The notes under the pieces are model-generated. The model was not told the DNA's origin and ran no database searches. It saw only the letters and a list, made by a program, of their open reading frames with translations. A stretch of 14,731 nt of DNA from an uncultured Anaerotignum sp. (GTDB taxonomy: Bacteria; Bacillota; Clostridia; Lachnospirales; Anaerotignaceae). The number at the start of each line of letters is the position of its first letter. Position 1 is the first letter of the stretch. The DNA is taken from the NCBI RefSeq assembly GCF_905212195.1, contig NZ_CAJMDQ010000066.1, positions 1 through 14,731 of the forward strand. The letters are read 5' to 3'. Below are positions 6,483 through 13,120 of the stretch, piece after piece. The translations under genes were made by a program, and so were the position numbers.

Positions 6483-8051
6483 ATGAGTATCACCATTCGA
6501 GATTGTCTGAACCTGCCATCTTTCAGTTTCGGGAATGTTGTGGCAGGCAAAAACGGACTGGATAAAATCGTATCCTCCGTTTCTGTCATGGAGTTTTTCT
6601 CCCTTTCCGACTTTGATGTATTCACACCAAATGAATTGATTATTTCCGCTTTCTACGCCATCAAAGACGATGTGGAAAAGCAGTGTGAAGCCCTGAAAGA
6701 ACTGGCGGACACCGGTGCTATCGCGCTGGTGCTGTTTTACGTGGGTGCCGTCATACCAGAAATTGATGAAAAAGTCATCAATCTGGCAGATAAGCTGGAA
6801 CTGCCCCTCATTGAGCTGCGTTCCGAAAATTATTCCATCAAATACAGCGACATCATCACCGATGTGATGACTGCCATCATACAAGACCAGAGCGCCTCTC
6901 AGGACTTTATCGACACCACCAAAAAACGACTGGAACAGCTGCCCTTTGAAGTCCGCACCATGGAAAACCTGCTGAACATCATTTCCAACCATTATAAATG
7001 CAATCTGCTGCTGACTGGCGCTTCACAGCTTTATTTCCAGTCACAGTACCGCCCCACCTATATCAGCGGCGATTCTGACTTTTTCTATGAGCAATTCCAT
7101 AATGCGCCCACAGGCTATTGGGAGAAAACGCTGTTTGTGCAGGACAAAGAGGTTCATATCTACAAAATGGACTTTTCCTATACCTCCAACATCCGTATGA
7201 CATTATATGCTTCCTGTCACAACACGGTTTTGGACGAAAATATCCTGCATAATATGTGCACCTGTACCCTGTTCTTCTCCACCCTCTGGGGATACTCTCT
7301 GGATTTGTCATCGCCGGAAACACTGCTTTCTCTGATTTTCAAAACAGAAACTGGTGCCGCAAACCGTTATCTCAATGCAGCAGGCATCCCTTTTTCCCGC
7401 ATTGCTAACCTCATCATCGTTTCTCCCGGCGGCGGTGATATTCAGGAACTAAAGGCACATCTGCTTGCACTTTTCTATGATTACAAAAAGTACTTTCTGG
7501 AAGATATCATTGACAATCAGATTGTTATTCTTTCGGCTTTTGACCTGACAAACAGCATGGATGCCGCGCTTTTTGAGGAATTGTGGCGCTTTACAGATAA
7601 ATTTGACCCCAAAGCCACATTTTTTATGAACGAAGGCAGCAAAGACATTGCCGCTCTGAAAAGAACCTATATGGATTTCCGCAAAAGCCTGCCCGCATTA
7701 TACAAGATTTTCCAAAACCGCAGAAACTGGGATACCCATGACATCATGCTTTCTCAGGAAATCATCGCACTGGCAGAAACAGAAAACAAGCGTACCAAAT
7801 ATCTTTCCAATCTGGCAGAAATACTGAAGCAAGACAGTGACGACCTGCTGACCACATTGGGGGTCTACATGATTGACTGCGACAGCAAACTGAATCTCAC
7901 TGCCCAGACTCTTTTTCTCCATCGCAATACCGTCACATACCGCCTGAATAAAGTCCGGCAGCTGACCAACACAAACTTCACACTGATGCCAGCCGCCTAC
8001 GACTTTTATATGGCTTTGGCATTATGGCGATATCAGAAAATGGATGGCTGA
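6483..8051 (+). CDS. PucR-family transcriptional regulator
   Basis: The 522-residue product opens with the PucR purine-catabolism sensor domain (SITIRDCLNLPSFSFGNVVA; about residues 5-125, with NELIISAFYAI and LADKLELPLIEL). It ends with the PucR-type helix-turn-helix (about 455-520), where NLTAQTLFLHRNTVTYRLNK is the DNA-reading segment. The middle part resembles the variable GGDEF-like region of CdaR/PucR regulators. The frame is open upstream to 5868 only because it runs antisense to the permease; the ATG at 6483 has AAGGAG seven bases upstream. It is divergent from the permease-DUF917 operon, which it most likely activates in response to the transported compound or a product of it. The family is known to control purine, allantoin, amino acid or sugar-acid catabolism, so the ligand remains open. 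Confidence 0.88.
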   Translation: MSITIRDCLNLPSFSFGNVVAGKNGLDKIVSSVSVMEFFSLSDFDVFTPNELIISAFYAIKDDVEKQCEALKELADTGAIALVLFYVGAVIPEIDEKVINLADKLELPLIELRSENYSIKYSDIITDVMTAIIQDQSASQDFIDTTKKRLEQLPFEVRTMENLLNIISNHYKCNLLLTGASQLYFQSQYRPTYISGDSDFFYEQFHNAPTGYWEKTLFVQDKEVHIYKMDFSYTSNIRMTLYASCHNTVLDENILHNMCTCTLFFSTLWGYSLDLSSPETLLSLIFKTETGAANRYLNAAGIPFSRIANLIIVSPGGGDIQELKAHLLALFYDYKKYFLEDIIDNQIVILSAFDLTNSMDAALFEELWRFTDKFDPKATFFMNEGSKDIAALKRTYMDFRKSLPALYKIFQNRRNWDTHDIMLSQEIIALAETENKRTKYLSNLAEILKQDSDDLLTTLGVYMIDCDSKLNLTAQTLFLHRNTVTYRLNKVRQLTNTNFTLMPAAYDFYMALALWRYQKMDG

Positions 8052-8058
8052 TAAAAAG

Positions 8059-8105
8059 AAAACACCTCATACCTGCAACAAAAGGTATATGAGGTGTTTT
8101 TTCTT
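8059..8105. terminator. Bidirectional terminator between pucR-like and amidase genes
   Basis: AAAACACCTCATACC (8059-8073) pairs with GGTATATGAGGTGTTTT (8084-8100) with a two-base bulge and a ten-base loop. T-rich tracts follow on both strands, so it suits both convergent genes. Confidence 0.8.
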
Positions 8106-8112
8106 TGAAATG

Positions 8113-10143
8113 TTAACGCAAAGGATATTTTACTGCTTCCTGAATGCCGTCTGCAATTGCCTGCGCCACCTGATCCTGATAAGCGGGATTGGAAATCTTC
8201 AAAGCATCCCCTGTATTTGTAATGAAAACCACTTCTACAATGGCTGACGGAACTGTGGTACGATTCAATATCAAAAGATCTGTCCGCAGTTTTACGCCGC
8301 GGTTGGTATTGCCAGTACCGGAAATCATACTTGCCTGCAAGATTTCTGCCAGCTGTTTGCTGGTTAATCTGGAACTGCTGTCATTGGCATGAACCTGATA
8401 CAGACTTTCTGTGCCGTTGGCTGTTTCCGGGCCAGAGTTTATATGAATGGAAACCATCAGGTCTGCAATGTCATTGGCTGTTTGCGCTCTTGTGCTGTTT
8501 TCTGGATAAACATCGCTGTCTCTGGTCATATAAACCTTGATACCGCTGCCCTGCAATTCCTGCTCGATCTTCTGGGCAATGGTCAGGGTCAGATTCTTTT
8601 CCTGCATGCCATTTCCACTGGTGCCCGGGTCTTTGCCCCCATGTCCTGCATCCAACAGCAAGACTTTGTCATAGACTTCTTTTGGATTTTTCACGCGGAT
8701 GGCATAGCTGTCCCCTTCATCGGTCACTTCATATGCACTGATGCGGTTCTGCTTGAAACGAAATGTGGTGTTGCCGCCTTTGGTGGACACTTCGATATTT
8801 TCCACCACTGTTCCTTTTACATCATATGTACCATAACCGTAAAGATTTTCATAATCTCCCGGCAATGTCACATCAAAATATCCATCCAGATAATGATCTT
8901 CCAACTTGACGCTTCCCGTATCTATTTTATCTTTTTTGTCCAGATAAAGCACATTGGCGTTTTTGTCGTAACGCATGTTTTTCAATGTCGTCGGATAGAT
9001 TTCCAGAATCAGGTTCTGGTTTTCTTCCCGATAGCTGTACTGCACCAAATCTTCTACAGAAAATACCATTTCCACTGTATTTCCTTTGGATGTATCCACC
9101 TTTCCATCCAAAACATACTGGAGTTCATCCGTATTGATTTTGTCCTTCAAATTGGACTGGCAATTGGGGATGGTCACAACAATCTTTTGAGGGTCAGCCG
9201 TCATGGCAACACTGGCTCCGAAAGAGCCTGTCCCTCCAATGGTGATGATGTCTTTATTCTGGCTGTGGACAGCAGAAATCTTATCTACCGTTGTTTTGCC
9301 GAAAGAAATGGTGATATTTTTCTTGTCTGCACTCTGTGTTACTTCATAATCCTTTTTCCCGCTCAAGTCAAATACGACACGGGTAAAGGAATCACCATTA
9401 TTTTCATGGGTTGCCGTGCGAATCCCTGTGACGATATCACTGTTCGTTTTTGTGATTTCACCGGGAAGGCTGCTTTTTGCACCATAAAAATCCAAAACGA
9501 TTTTCTGGTCATCCACAAAAGTTTTTTCATACCGTTCCATTGGCGCATCTGCCTGAATGATAAATGTCTGGTCTGCATCTTTTGCAGATGGTGTCTGGAT
9601 ACCCGTCAATGTGCCCGCTGTTGTCTGTCCGCTTTCCGGTTTTGTTGGTTCTTCTTTCGCATCCGTATCACCACTGTTGATGATAACTGTTCTGTTGGGG
9701 TCATCCCATTTGATGTTCAAATGCAAAGCATCTGCCAATGCCCGGACAGGCAGCATGGTTCTATCATTGACGATGGTCGCCGGAACATCCATGGTGAATT
9801 CCTTCCCATTTTCATATCCCGCTTTACTGTTTACGGTAAAAACAATGATGTCACTTCCCCGCATGACATAAATCTGCTGTGCCGCTTCATTCCAATTGAC
9901 TTCGCATCCCAGTTCTTGGGCAATCTGCCGCATGGGAAGCATGGTTCTGCCGTCAATGATGACCGCAGGCATGTCCTTAGGCACCATTTCTTTTCCGTCG
10001 ATTTCTATTTTCACTTCCTTTGCCGCGTAGGCATGGTGTTTGCCGTTATAAAATAAGTCCATCTTGACTTGCTCACCATAAACCATTGTTGTGCCCAATA
10101 ACCCCAGTGCAAGGGTTGTAAGCAGAAGTTTTTTCCAATTCAT
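8113..10143 (-). CDS. Secreted N-acetylmuramoyl-L-alanine amidase with CuAO-type and AMIN domains
   Basis: A 676-residue exported enzyme that cleaves the bond between muramic acid and L-alanine in peptidoglycan. Residues 1-24 are a signal peptide (MNWKKLLLTTLALGLLGTTM then VYG). Residues about 44-157 hold two copper-amine-oxidase N-terminal-like repeats, each with the motif DRTMLP or GRTMLP (64-70 and 126-132). An acidic, Pro/Thr-rich linker follows, then AMIN-type beta domains from about 190 (ERYEKTFVDDQKIVLDFYG; FTRVVFDLSGKKDYEV) that likely bind the cell wall. The catalytic Amidase_3 domain covers about 493-676 and has all four expected residues: His501 (LLDAGHGGKDPG), Glu515 (MQEKN), His567 (SIHINSG) and Glu637 (AIVEVVF). 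AAAGGA nine bases upstream favours the ATG at 10143 over a GTG two codons earlier. It is transcribed alone. Confidence 0.92.
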   Translation of the reverse strand: MNWKKLLLTTLALGLLGTTMVYGEQVKMDLFYNGKHHAYAAKEVKIEIDGKEMVPKDMPAVIIDGRTMLPMRQIAQELGCEVNWNEAAQQIYVMRGSDIIVFTVNSKAGYENGKEFTMDVPATIVNDRTMLPVRALADALHLNIKWDDPNRTVIINSGDTDAKEEPTKPESGQTTAGTLTGIQTPSAKDADQTFIIQADAPMERYEKTFVDDQKIVLDFYGAKSSLPGEITKTNSDIVTGIRTATHENNGDSFTRVVFDLSGKKDYEVTQSADKKNITISFGKTTVDKISAVHSQNKDIITIGGTGSFGASVAMTADPQKIVVTIPNCQSNLKDKINTDELQYVLDGKVDTSKGNTVEMVFSVEDLVQYSYREENQNLILEIYPTTLKNMRYDKNANVLYLDKKDKIDTGSVKLEDHYLDGYFDVTLPGDYENLYGYGTYDVKGTVVENIEVSTKGGNTTFRFKQNRISAYEVTDEGDSYAIRVKNPKEVYDKVLLLDAGHGGKDPGTSGNGMQEKNLTLTIAQKIEQELQGSGIKVYMTRDSDVYPENSTRAQTANDIADLMVSIHINSGPETANGTESLYQVHANDSSSRLTSKQLAEILQASMISGTGNTNRGVKLRTDLLILNRTTVPSAIVEVVFITNTGDALKISNPAYQDQVAQAIADGIQEAVKYPLR

Positions 10144-10280
10144 TGTCACACATCCTTTGCTTTTTCCTGTGTTTTCATAAATGCCCTAATTGCATTTTAC
10201 CATCTTACAGACACAGAAAAAACAAAAATGAAAATTGTTAAGATTTTCTTTAAAATTTTTCTGAGAACAAGAAAAAAACG
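10144..10280. other. Leader region of the amidase gene
   Basis: No gene is seen in this stretch. On the minus strand a possible -10 TAAAAT (10199-10194) lies about 50 bases before the amidase ATG, without a clear -35. AAATGC-CCTAATT-GCATTT (about 10180-10198) is a small inverted repeat overlapping it and could be an operator. Both are weak calls. Confidence 0.25.
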
Positions 10281-10454
10281 TTCAAATACAAAGGAGAAAG
10301 CCGCTCTGAAAATGATGAATGGATCGACGGCGAGTGCGGAGATATTTTTGCTATGACAAATGATGGAAAACTCATGAATTTCTCCGTTGTAACTGTCCAT
10401 GATGGCAAAGTCCAGCCAACAGAACCGGTGGAAATTCCTCTGCCATTGACCTGA
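10281..10454 (+). pseudogene. Orphan C-terminal coding remnant, unrecognised
   Basis: The plus strand reads FKYKGESRSENDEWIDGECG and on through DIFAMTNDGKLMNFSVVTVH to PVEIPLPLT and a TGA at 10452-10454. The 57 sense codons have a natural composition and an ordinary stop, but there is no start codon or ribosome site at the front: the frame runs back through an A-rich stretch to a TAA at 10251-10253. The only in-frame ATG is internal (MTNDGK). This looks like the tail of a gene whose front has been deleted. I do not recognise the family. It is followed by the palindromic terminator at 10476-10505. Confidence 0.45.
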
Positions 10455-10475
10455 CAAATAACAACATTTATTAAA

Positions 10476-10505
10476 AACCCCCTTCTCTGCGCAGAAAAGG
10501 GGGTT
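10476..10505. terminator. GC-rich near-perfect palindromic terminator
   Basis: AACCCCCTTCTCTGC (10476-10490) pairs with GCAGAAAAGGGGGTT (10491-10505) with one mismatch. On the minus strand the stem is followed by TTTTTAATAA, so it would end the DUF4422/deacetylase-tail transcript. A diverged copy lies at about 12375-12404. Confidence 0.7.
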
Positions 10506-10805
10506 CATTTATTTATAGGTATTAACTTTCAGATGGAATTTGCCTGCCTTTATGGTCTACAGTATATTCACTAGTATATATGATCTATGAAGCCGGCACA
10601 ATGTCATATCCTTTTTCTTTCAAGCATTTCAAAATGGTGTCCAGTGCTTGGGGTGTGTACTTCGCATCGTTATGAAATAATAGAATGGAACCGTTTCCTA
10701 AATGCTTATGATTCAGGATTTGATTGATTTCTGCTTTGACACTTTTTCTTTCCAGAGCCAGACTACCCACATCTAAACAAAATGCTCCCCCTATTTCCGC
10801 CATTT
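10478..10805. repeat. Direct repeat copy A (deacetylase tail plus terminator)
   Basis: This block repeats at about 12368-12708 in the same orientation. Hand alignment of 10541-10740 with 12441-12640 gives 176 identical bases of 200 (88%) with no gap, at an offset of 1900. Similarity runs from the terminator-like palindrome through the deacetylase tail to a final CATTT. The pair flanks the DUF4422 gene. Confidence 0.8.
10522..10803 (-). pseudogene. Polysaccharide deacetylase C-terminal fragment, copy A
   Basis: The frame matches the end of PdaA-type polysaccharide deacetylases (carbohydrate esterase family 4): INQILNHKHLGNGSILLFHN, then DAKYTPQALDTILKCLKEKG. Full enzymes exceed 200 residues and need an N-terminal catalytic half with the metal-binding Asp and His motifs, all absent here. 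The conserved DSLDWK of copy B reads GSLALER. An in-frame TAG (10587-10585) follows GYDIVPAS where copy B has a GAG codon; the frame beyond (IIYTSEYTVDHKGRQIPSES) still matches copy B and ends at TAA 10524-10522. Translation could start at the ATG at 10803, three bases after the DUF4422 stop, giving 72 residues, but no function is likely. It is a decayed duplicate. Confidence 0.75.
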
Positions 10806-10806
10806 T

Positions 10807-12171
10807 TCAATACTTTCCATGAAAAATCAAATCGGTTTTTCCATTTTTCAACAGATAACAAAGCAAACCTTCATGATCTACAATGGCGTTTTTTATCACA
10901 TTAGGTTCCGATTGATCTGTTGTGTAAATGTGATCCATGTGATATAAATCCGGGACATTTTGATAATGTGCCAGAAAGCGATACACGGGAATGGTATCCT
11001 CCACGGGCTTTTCAATACCCCAGCCAGGCAAAGTTTCCCGTTTATAATTTCTTCGCTCTGCCGCTAAAAATTCTCCTGTATCTGTGGAATAAAAATGATC
11101 GTGTATATTGGTTGCCCAACCTCTGAAAATAGGAACATCCACCGCCATATAATCCGTCACGCCGCCTCTTTGAGAACGATCTACCAAAGCATATCCCATA
11201 CAACCTTCACAAAAATACCCCAACTTTCCTAAAGTCTGAATCTCGTTCAGATCGGTCGTATATAAATGGTCATGGTTTTCACGGCAATAAAAACGGAAAA
11301 ATGGAATCTTAATGCTAAATCCTTTTGGATAATAATGTGCTCGCAACAAATCATTCAAAGTTTCGTAATGAGCACGATCTTTTGTTTTTACCCGAAATTG
11401 ACCCGACTGGATGGCACTGTACAAAAATAATGATGTAAGCCGTTCTGCCAAAAATGCTAACAGACGAAATCTGGTTTTCTGTGACTGTCCAGGTTTAAAT
11501 GGCGGACGATACATAGGCAGTGCGTCGATGTCCTTTTTCAATCTGGCATAGACATTATCCAGCATAAAGAAAATAAATTCGCAATAAGCATCAAAAAACT
11601 TTTTATTGGCCATAGTCAGACATTTATAATATCCTTTTTGATCTCTTCCATAGAAGTGAAGGTTGAAATTTCTTCCCAAATCCATATATTGATCGTACTT
11701 GCTATTGTAAATAATAGACGCACAAGTATCGAACAATTTTTCTCCAAGGGGATGGCATGCACAGAATTGATCATAAAGGCAGTTTGTGCCCAACTCTTGC
11801 AATGTCATTGGCGTAGAAGTGATGACATCAGCGTCTGACATTTCTTCCTCTATTCTTTTTTGATTGTATCCCAGATTATCCAGAAAAGAATTCTGCGGAT
11901 GGTTTTTCCCATCATTCAAATCCAGAAAAGAACGATAGTGCATCAATCCATAAATGTCATGGGAACGATTTTTCCAAATCCAGTAGACACCTGTGAACTC
12001 ACTGTACAGATCATGTTTTTCGATGATATTGTTTTTCGTATCATCCCGCAAAGCAAATCGAAAGCCGTATCTTCCTTCTGGACCACTGAGAATTGAAAAA
12101 ACACAGTTATTCTCAAATTCAGGATAATTTTCCGCACCATGATGGATCACATAAACACCGCAATTACTCAT
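10807..12171 (-). CDS. DUF4422 putative glycosyltransferase with C-terminal DUF5648 repeats
   Basis: The 454-residue product begins with a DUF4422 domain (about 1-265): GVYVIHHGAENYP, YGFRFALRDDTKNNIIEKHD, the signature LYSEFTGVYWIWKN and DIYGLMHYRSFL. These proteins are regarded as glycosyltransferases of surface polysaccharide clusters. The last part (about 289-445) carries three repeats of the DUF5648 type: FFRFYCRENHDHLYTTD, IFRGWATNIHDHFYSTD and VYRFLAHYQN followed by DHIYTTD, which is usually found attached to wall or carbohydrate enzymes. No signal peptide or membrane segment is visible, so it probably acts in the cytosol. The start has AAGGAG nine bases upstream. It is flanked by two direct repeats bearing truncated deacetylase tails, and no other sugar-polymer genes lie nearby, suggesting a displaced remnant of a surface-polysaccharide locus. 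Confidence 0.8.
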   Translation of the reverse strand: MSNCGVYVIHHGAENYPEFENNCVFSILSGPEGRYGFRFALRDDTKNNIIEKHDLYSEFTGVYWIWKNRSHDIYGLMHYRSFLDLNDGKNHPQNSFLDNLGYNQKRIEEEMSDADVITSTPMTLQELGTNCLYDQFCACHPLGEKLFDTCASIIYNSKYDQYMDLGRNFNLHFYGRDQKGYYKCLTMANKKFFDAYCEFIFFMLDNVYARLKKDIDALPMYRPPFKPGQSQKTRFRLLAFLAERLTSLFLYSAIQSGQFRVKTKDRAHYETLNDLLRAHYYPKGFSIKIPFFRFYCRENHDHLYTTDLNEIQTLGKLGYFCEGCMGYALVDRSQRGGVTDYMAVDVPIFRGWATNIHDHFYSTDTGEFLAAERRNYKRETLPGWGIEKPVEDTIPVYRFLAHYQNVPDLYHMDHIYTTDQSEPNVIKNAIVDHEGLLCYLLKNGKTDLIFHGKY

Positions 12172-12225
12172 AAATACCGACTCCTTCCATAATAAAACTT
12201 ACAGAATAAAATTTCTTTTACCATT

Positions 12226-12254
12226 ACTATATTGAGGAAAGTCTATCGAGTAAA
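12226..12254 (-). promoter_or_regulatory. Promoter of the DUF4422 gene
   Basis: On the minus strand TTTACT (12254-12249), a 17-base spacer and TATAGT (12231-12226) precede the gene; the leader to the ATG at 12171 is about 50 bases. Confidence 0.5.
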
Positions 12255-12298
12255 GTTAGAAAACCTTTAAATATTGGTATTTTATCGCAAAAATCGAC

Positions 12299-12327
12299 AA
12301 AAGGAAAAGGCAGGGCCTTCTCCTTTT
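12299..12327. terminator. Hairpin upstream of the DUF4422 promoter, probable terminator
   Basis: AAAAGGAAAAGGC (12299-12311) pairs with GCCTTCTCCTTTT (12315-12327) with one mismatch and a three-base loop. On the minus strand a T-rich stretch follows, so it would end transcription from the copy B side before the DUF4422 promoter. Confidence 0.55.
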
Positions 12328-12367
12328 GAAATTTCTGATAATTAACTTTTTTACTATACAATTGATT

Positions 12368-12708
12368 GAAAATCCCTTTTTCCACACAGAAATGGGGTTT
12401 TGCTATATACTCTTTTTTACATCAACTTTCGGCAGAAATTTGCCTGCCTTCATGGTCTACGGTATATTCACCAGTATGTATGATCTCGGAAACTGGCACA
12501 ATGTCATATCCTTTTTCTTTCAATCCTTTCAAAATGGTGTCTAATGCTTGGGGGGTGTACTTTGCATCGTTGTGGAACAATAGAATGGAGCCATTTCCTA
12601 AGTGTTTATGATTCAGGACTTGATTGATTTCCGCTTCGACGCTTTGTTCTTTCCAGTCTAGACTATCCACACCTGAAACAAAAATACTTCCCGTGATTCC
12701 GGCATTTC
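12368..12708. repeat. Direct repeat copy B (deacetylase tail plus terminator)
   Basis: This is the partner of the block at 10478-10805. It begins with a degenerate form of the CCCCC/GGGGG palindrome (AATCCCTTTTTCC then GAAATGGGGTTT) and ends at GGCATTTC, where the repeats stop matching. Confidence 0.8.
12422..12708 (-). pseudogene. Polysaccharide deacetylase C-terminal fragment, copy B
   Basis: This copy is the better preserved one: VDSLDWKEQSVEAEINQVLN, HKHLGNGSILLFHNDAKYTP and GLKEKGYDIVPVSEIIHTGE to a TGA at 12424-12422. VDSLDWK, a conserved segment near the end of PdaA-type deacetylases, is intact, and no premature stop is present. The frame continues upstream only a short way (NAGITGSIFVSG) to an in-frame TGA at 12709-12707, so the whole catalytic half is missing. 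The possible GTG start at VDSLD has no ribosome site. Intact relatives remove acetyl groups from peptidoglycan or other glycans. It is a gene tail, not a working enzyme. Confidence 0.7.
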
Positions 12709-12811
12709 AGAAGTTTCTGATAATTTCTATCTGGGCTTCTATGAGATTTGTAATTGCGGTAAGTAAGACGATGGTTTGCAGTGCCTTATCTTTCTTACCG
12801 CTTTTCTTTTT
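12707..12811 (-). pseudogene. Short hydrophobic peptide frame without a start codon
   Basis: Between an upstream TGA (12814-12812) and a TGA at 12709-12707 the minus strand encodes about 34 residues: a lysine-rich head KKKSGKKDKALQ, then one hydrophobic helix TIVLLTAITNLIEAQIEII. The layout resembles small single-span membrane peptides common in Firmicutes mobile regions, but no ATG, GTG or TTG start is in frame and I do not recognise a family. It ends exactly where repeat copy B stops. It may be a remnant or a chance frame. Confidence 0.25.
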
Positions 12812-12832
12812 TCAAATGTTATTGTTTCTATA

Positions 12833-12860
12833 ATTACATGATACTCATATATGTTATAAT
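12833..12860 (+). promoter_or_regulatory. Promoter of the small helix-turn-helix gene
   Basis: ATTACA (12833-12838), a 16-base spacer and TATAAT (12855-12860), followed by AAAAAGGAGGGG at 12865-12876. Confidence 0.5.
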
Positions 12861-12880
12861 ATCAAAAAGGAGGGGTTGTT

Positions 12881-13090
12881 ATAGCAGCATCAAAAATCAT
12901 AAAACAACTGATGATTGAAAGAAGTATGAGTGTAAAAGAGCTTGCGGAAAAACTGGAAATTGCTCCACAATCCATGAGCAATAAATTATACCGTGACAGT
13001 TTTTCATTCGATGAAGTTCTGAAAATCGCAAATATATTGGACTGTGATATTCAATTCATGACAAGAGATACCAAAAAGATTTTTCAATAA
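12881..13090 (+). CDS. Small helix-turn-helix DNA-binding protein with an apparent ATA start
   Basis: The frame reads AASKIIKQLMIERSMSVKEL, AEKLEIAPQSMSNKLYRDSF and on to a TAA at 13088-13090, about 69 residues. SVKELAEKLEIAPQSMSNKL is a clear helix-turn-helix of the Cro/XRE type, followed by a third-helix region FSFDEVLKIANILDCDIQF. A strong ribosome site AAAGGAGGGG ends five bases before ATA (12881-12883), where an ATG would be expected (reading M-AASKII). No ATG, GTG or TTG lies in frame at the right distance; the next is ATG at 12911 (residue 11), which has no ribosome site and would leave 59 residues. Either ATA serves as a weak start, or the start was lost by a G-to-A change. The protein probably represses a neighbour or itself. 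It is convergent with the methyltransferase gene. Confidence 0.65.
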   Translation: MAASKIIKQLMIERSMSVKELAEKLEIAPQSMSNKLYRDSFSFDEVLKIANILDCDIQFMTRDTKKIFQ

Positions 13091-13094
13091 AAAT

Positions 13095-13120
13095 AAGGGG
13101 CGGATATACCGCTCCTTTTT
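13095..13120. terminator. Bidirectional terminator between the helix-turn-helix and methyltransferase genes
   Basis: AAGGGGCGG (13095-13103) pairs with CCGCTCCTT (13109-13117) across ATATA with one G-U pair, followed by a T-tract. The T-tract overlaps the stop codon of the methyltransferase; on the minus strand TTATTTTTATT follows the stem. Confidence 0.75.

Noticed and set aside
6303..6992. N-terminal extension of the permease frame by about 230 residues
   Set aside because: The extension is antisense to the PucR sensor domain and crosses the promoter region; permeases of this type are about 430 residues long.
8389..10056. 555-residue plus-strand frame over the amidase gene
   Set aside because: It is a shadow frame rich in Phe, Cys and His; the amidase on the other strand has all catalytic residues.
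10197..10508. 103-residue minus-strand frame beside the amidase
   Set aside because: No ribosome site or family signature; it crosses a terminator palindrome and lies opposite a better coding remnant.
12326..12611. Plus-strand frames over repeat copy B
   Set aside because: They are antisense to the deacetylase tail, and the same shadow frames are not preserved in copy A.
10478..12708. Composite transposon with insertion-sequence ends
   Set aside because: The flanking repeats encode only a deacetylase tail; no transposase frame, terminal inverted repeats or target duplication is visible.
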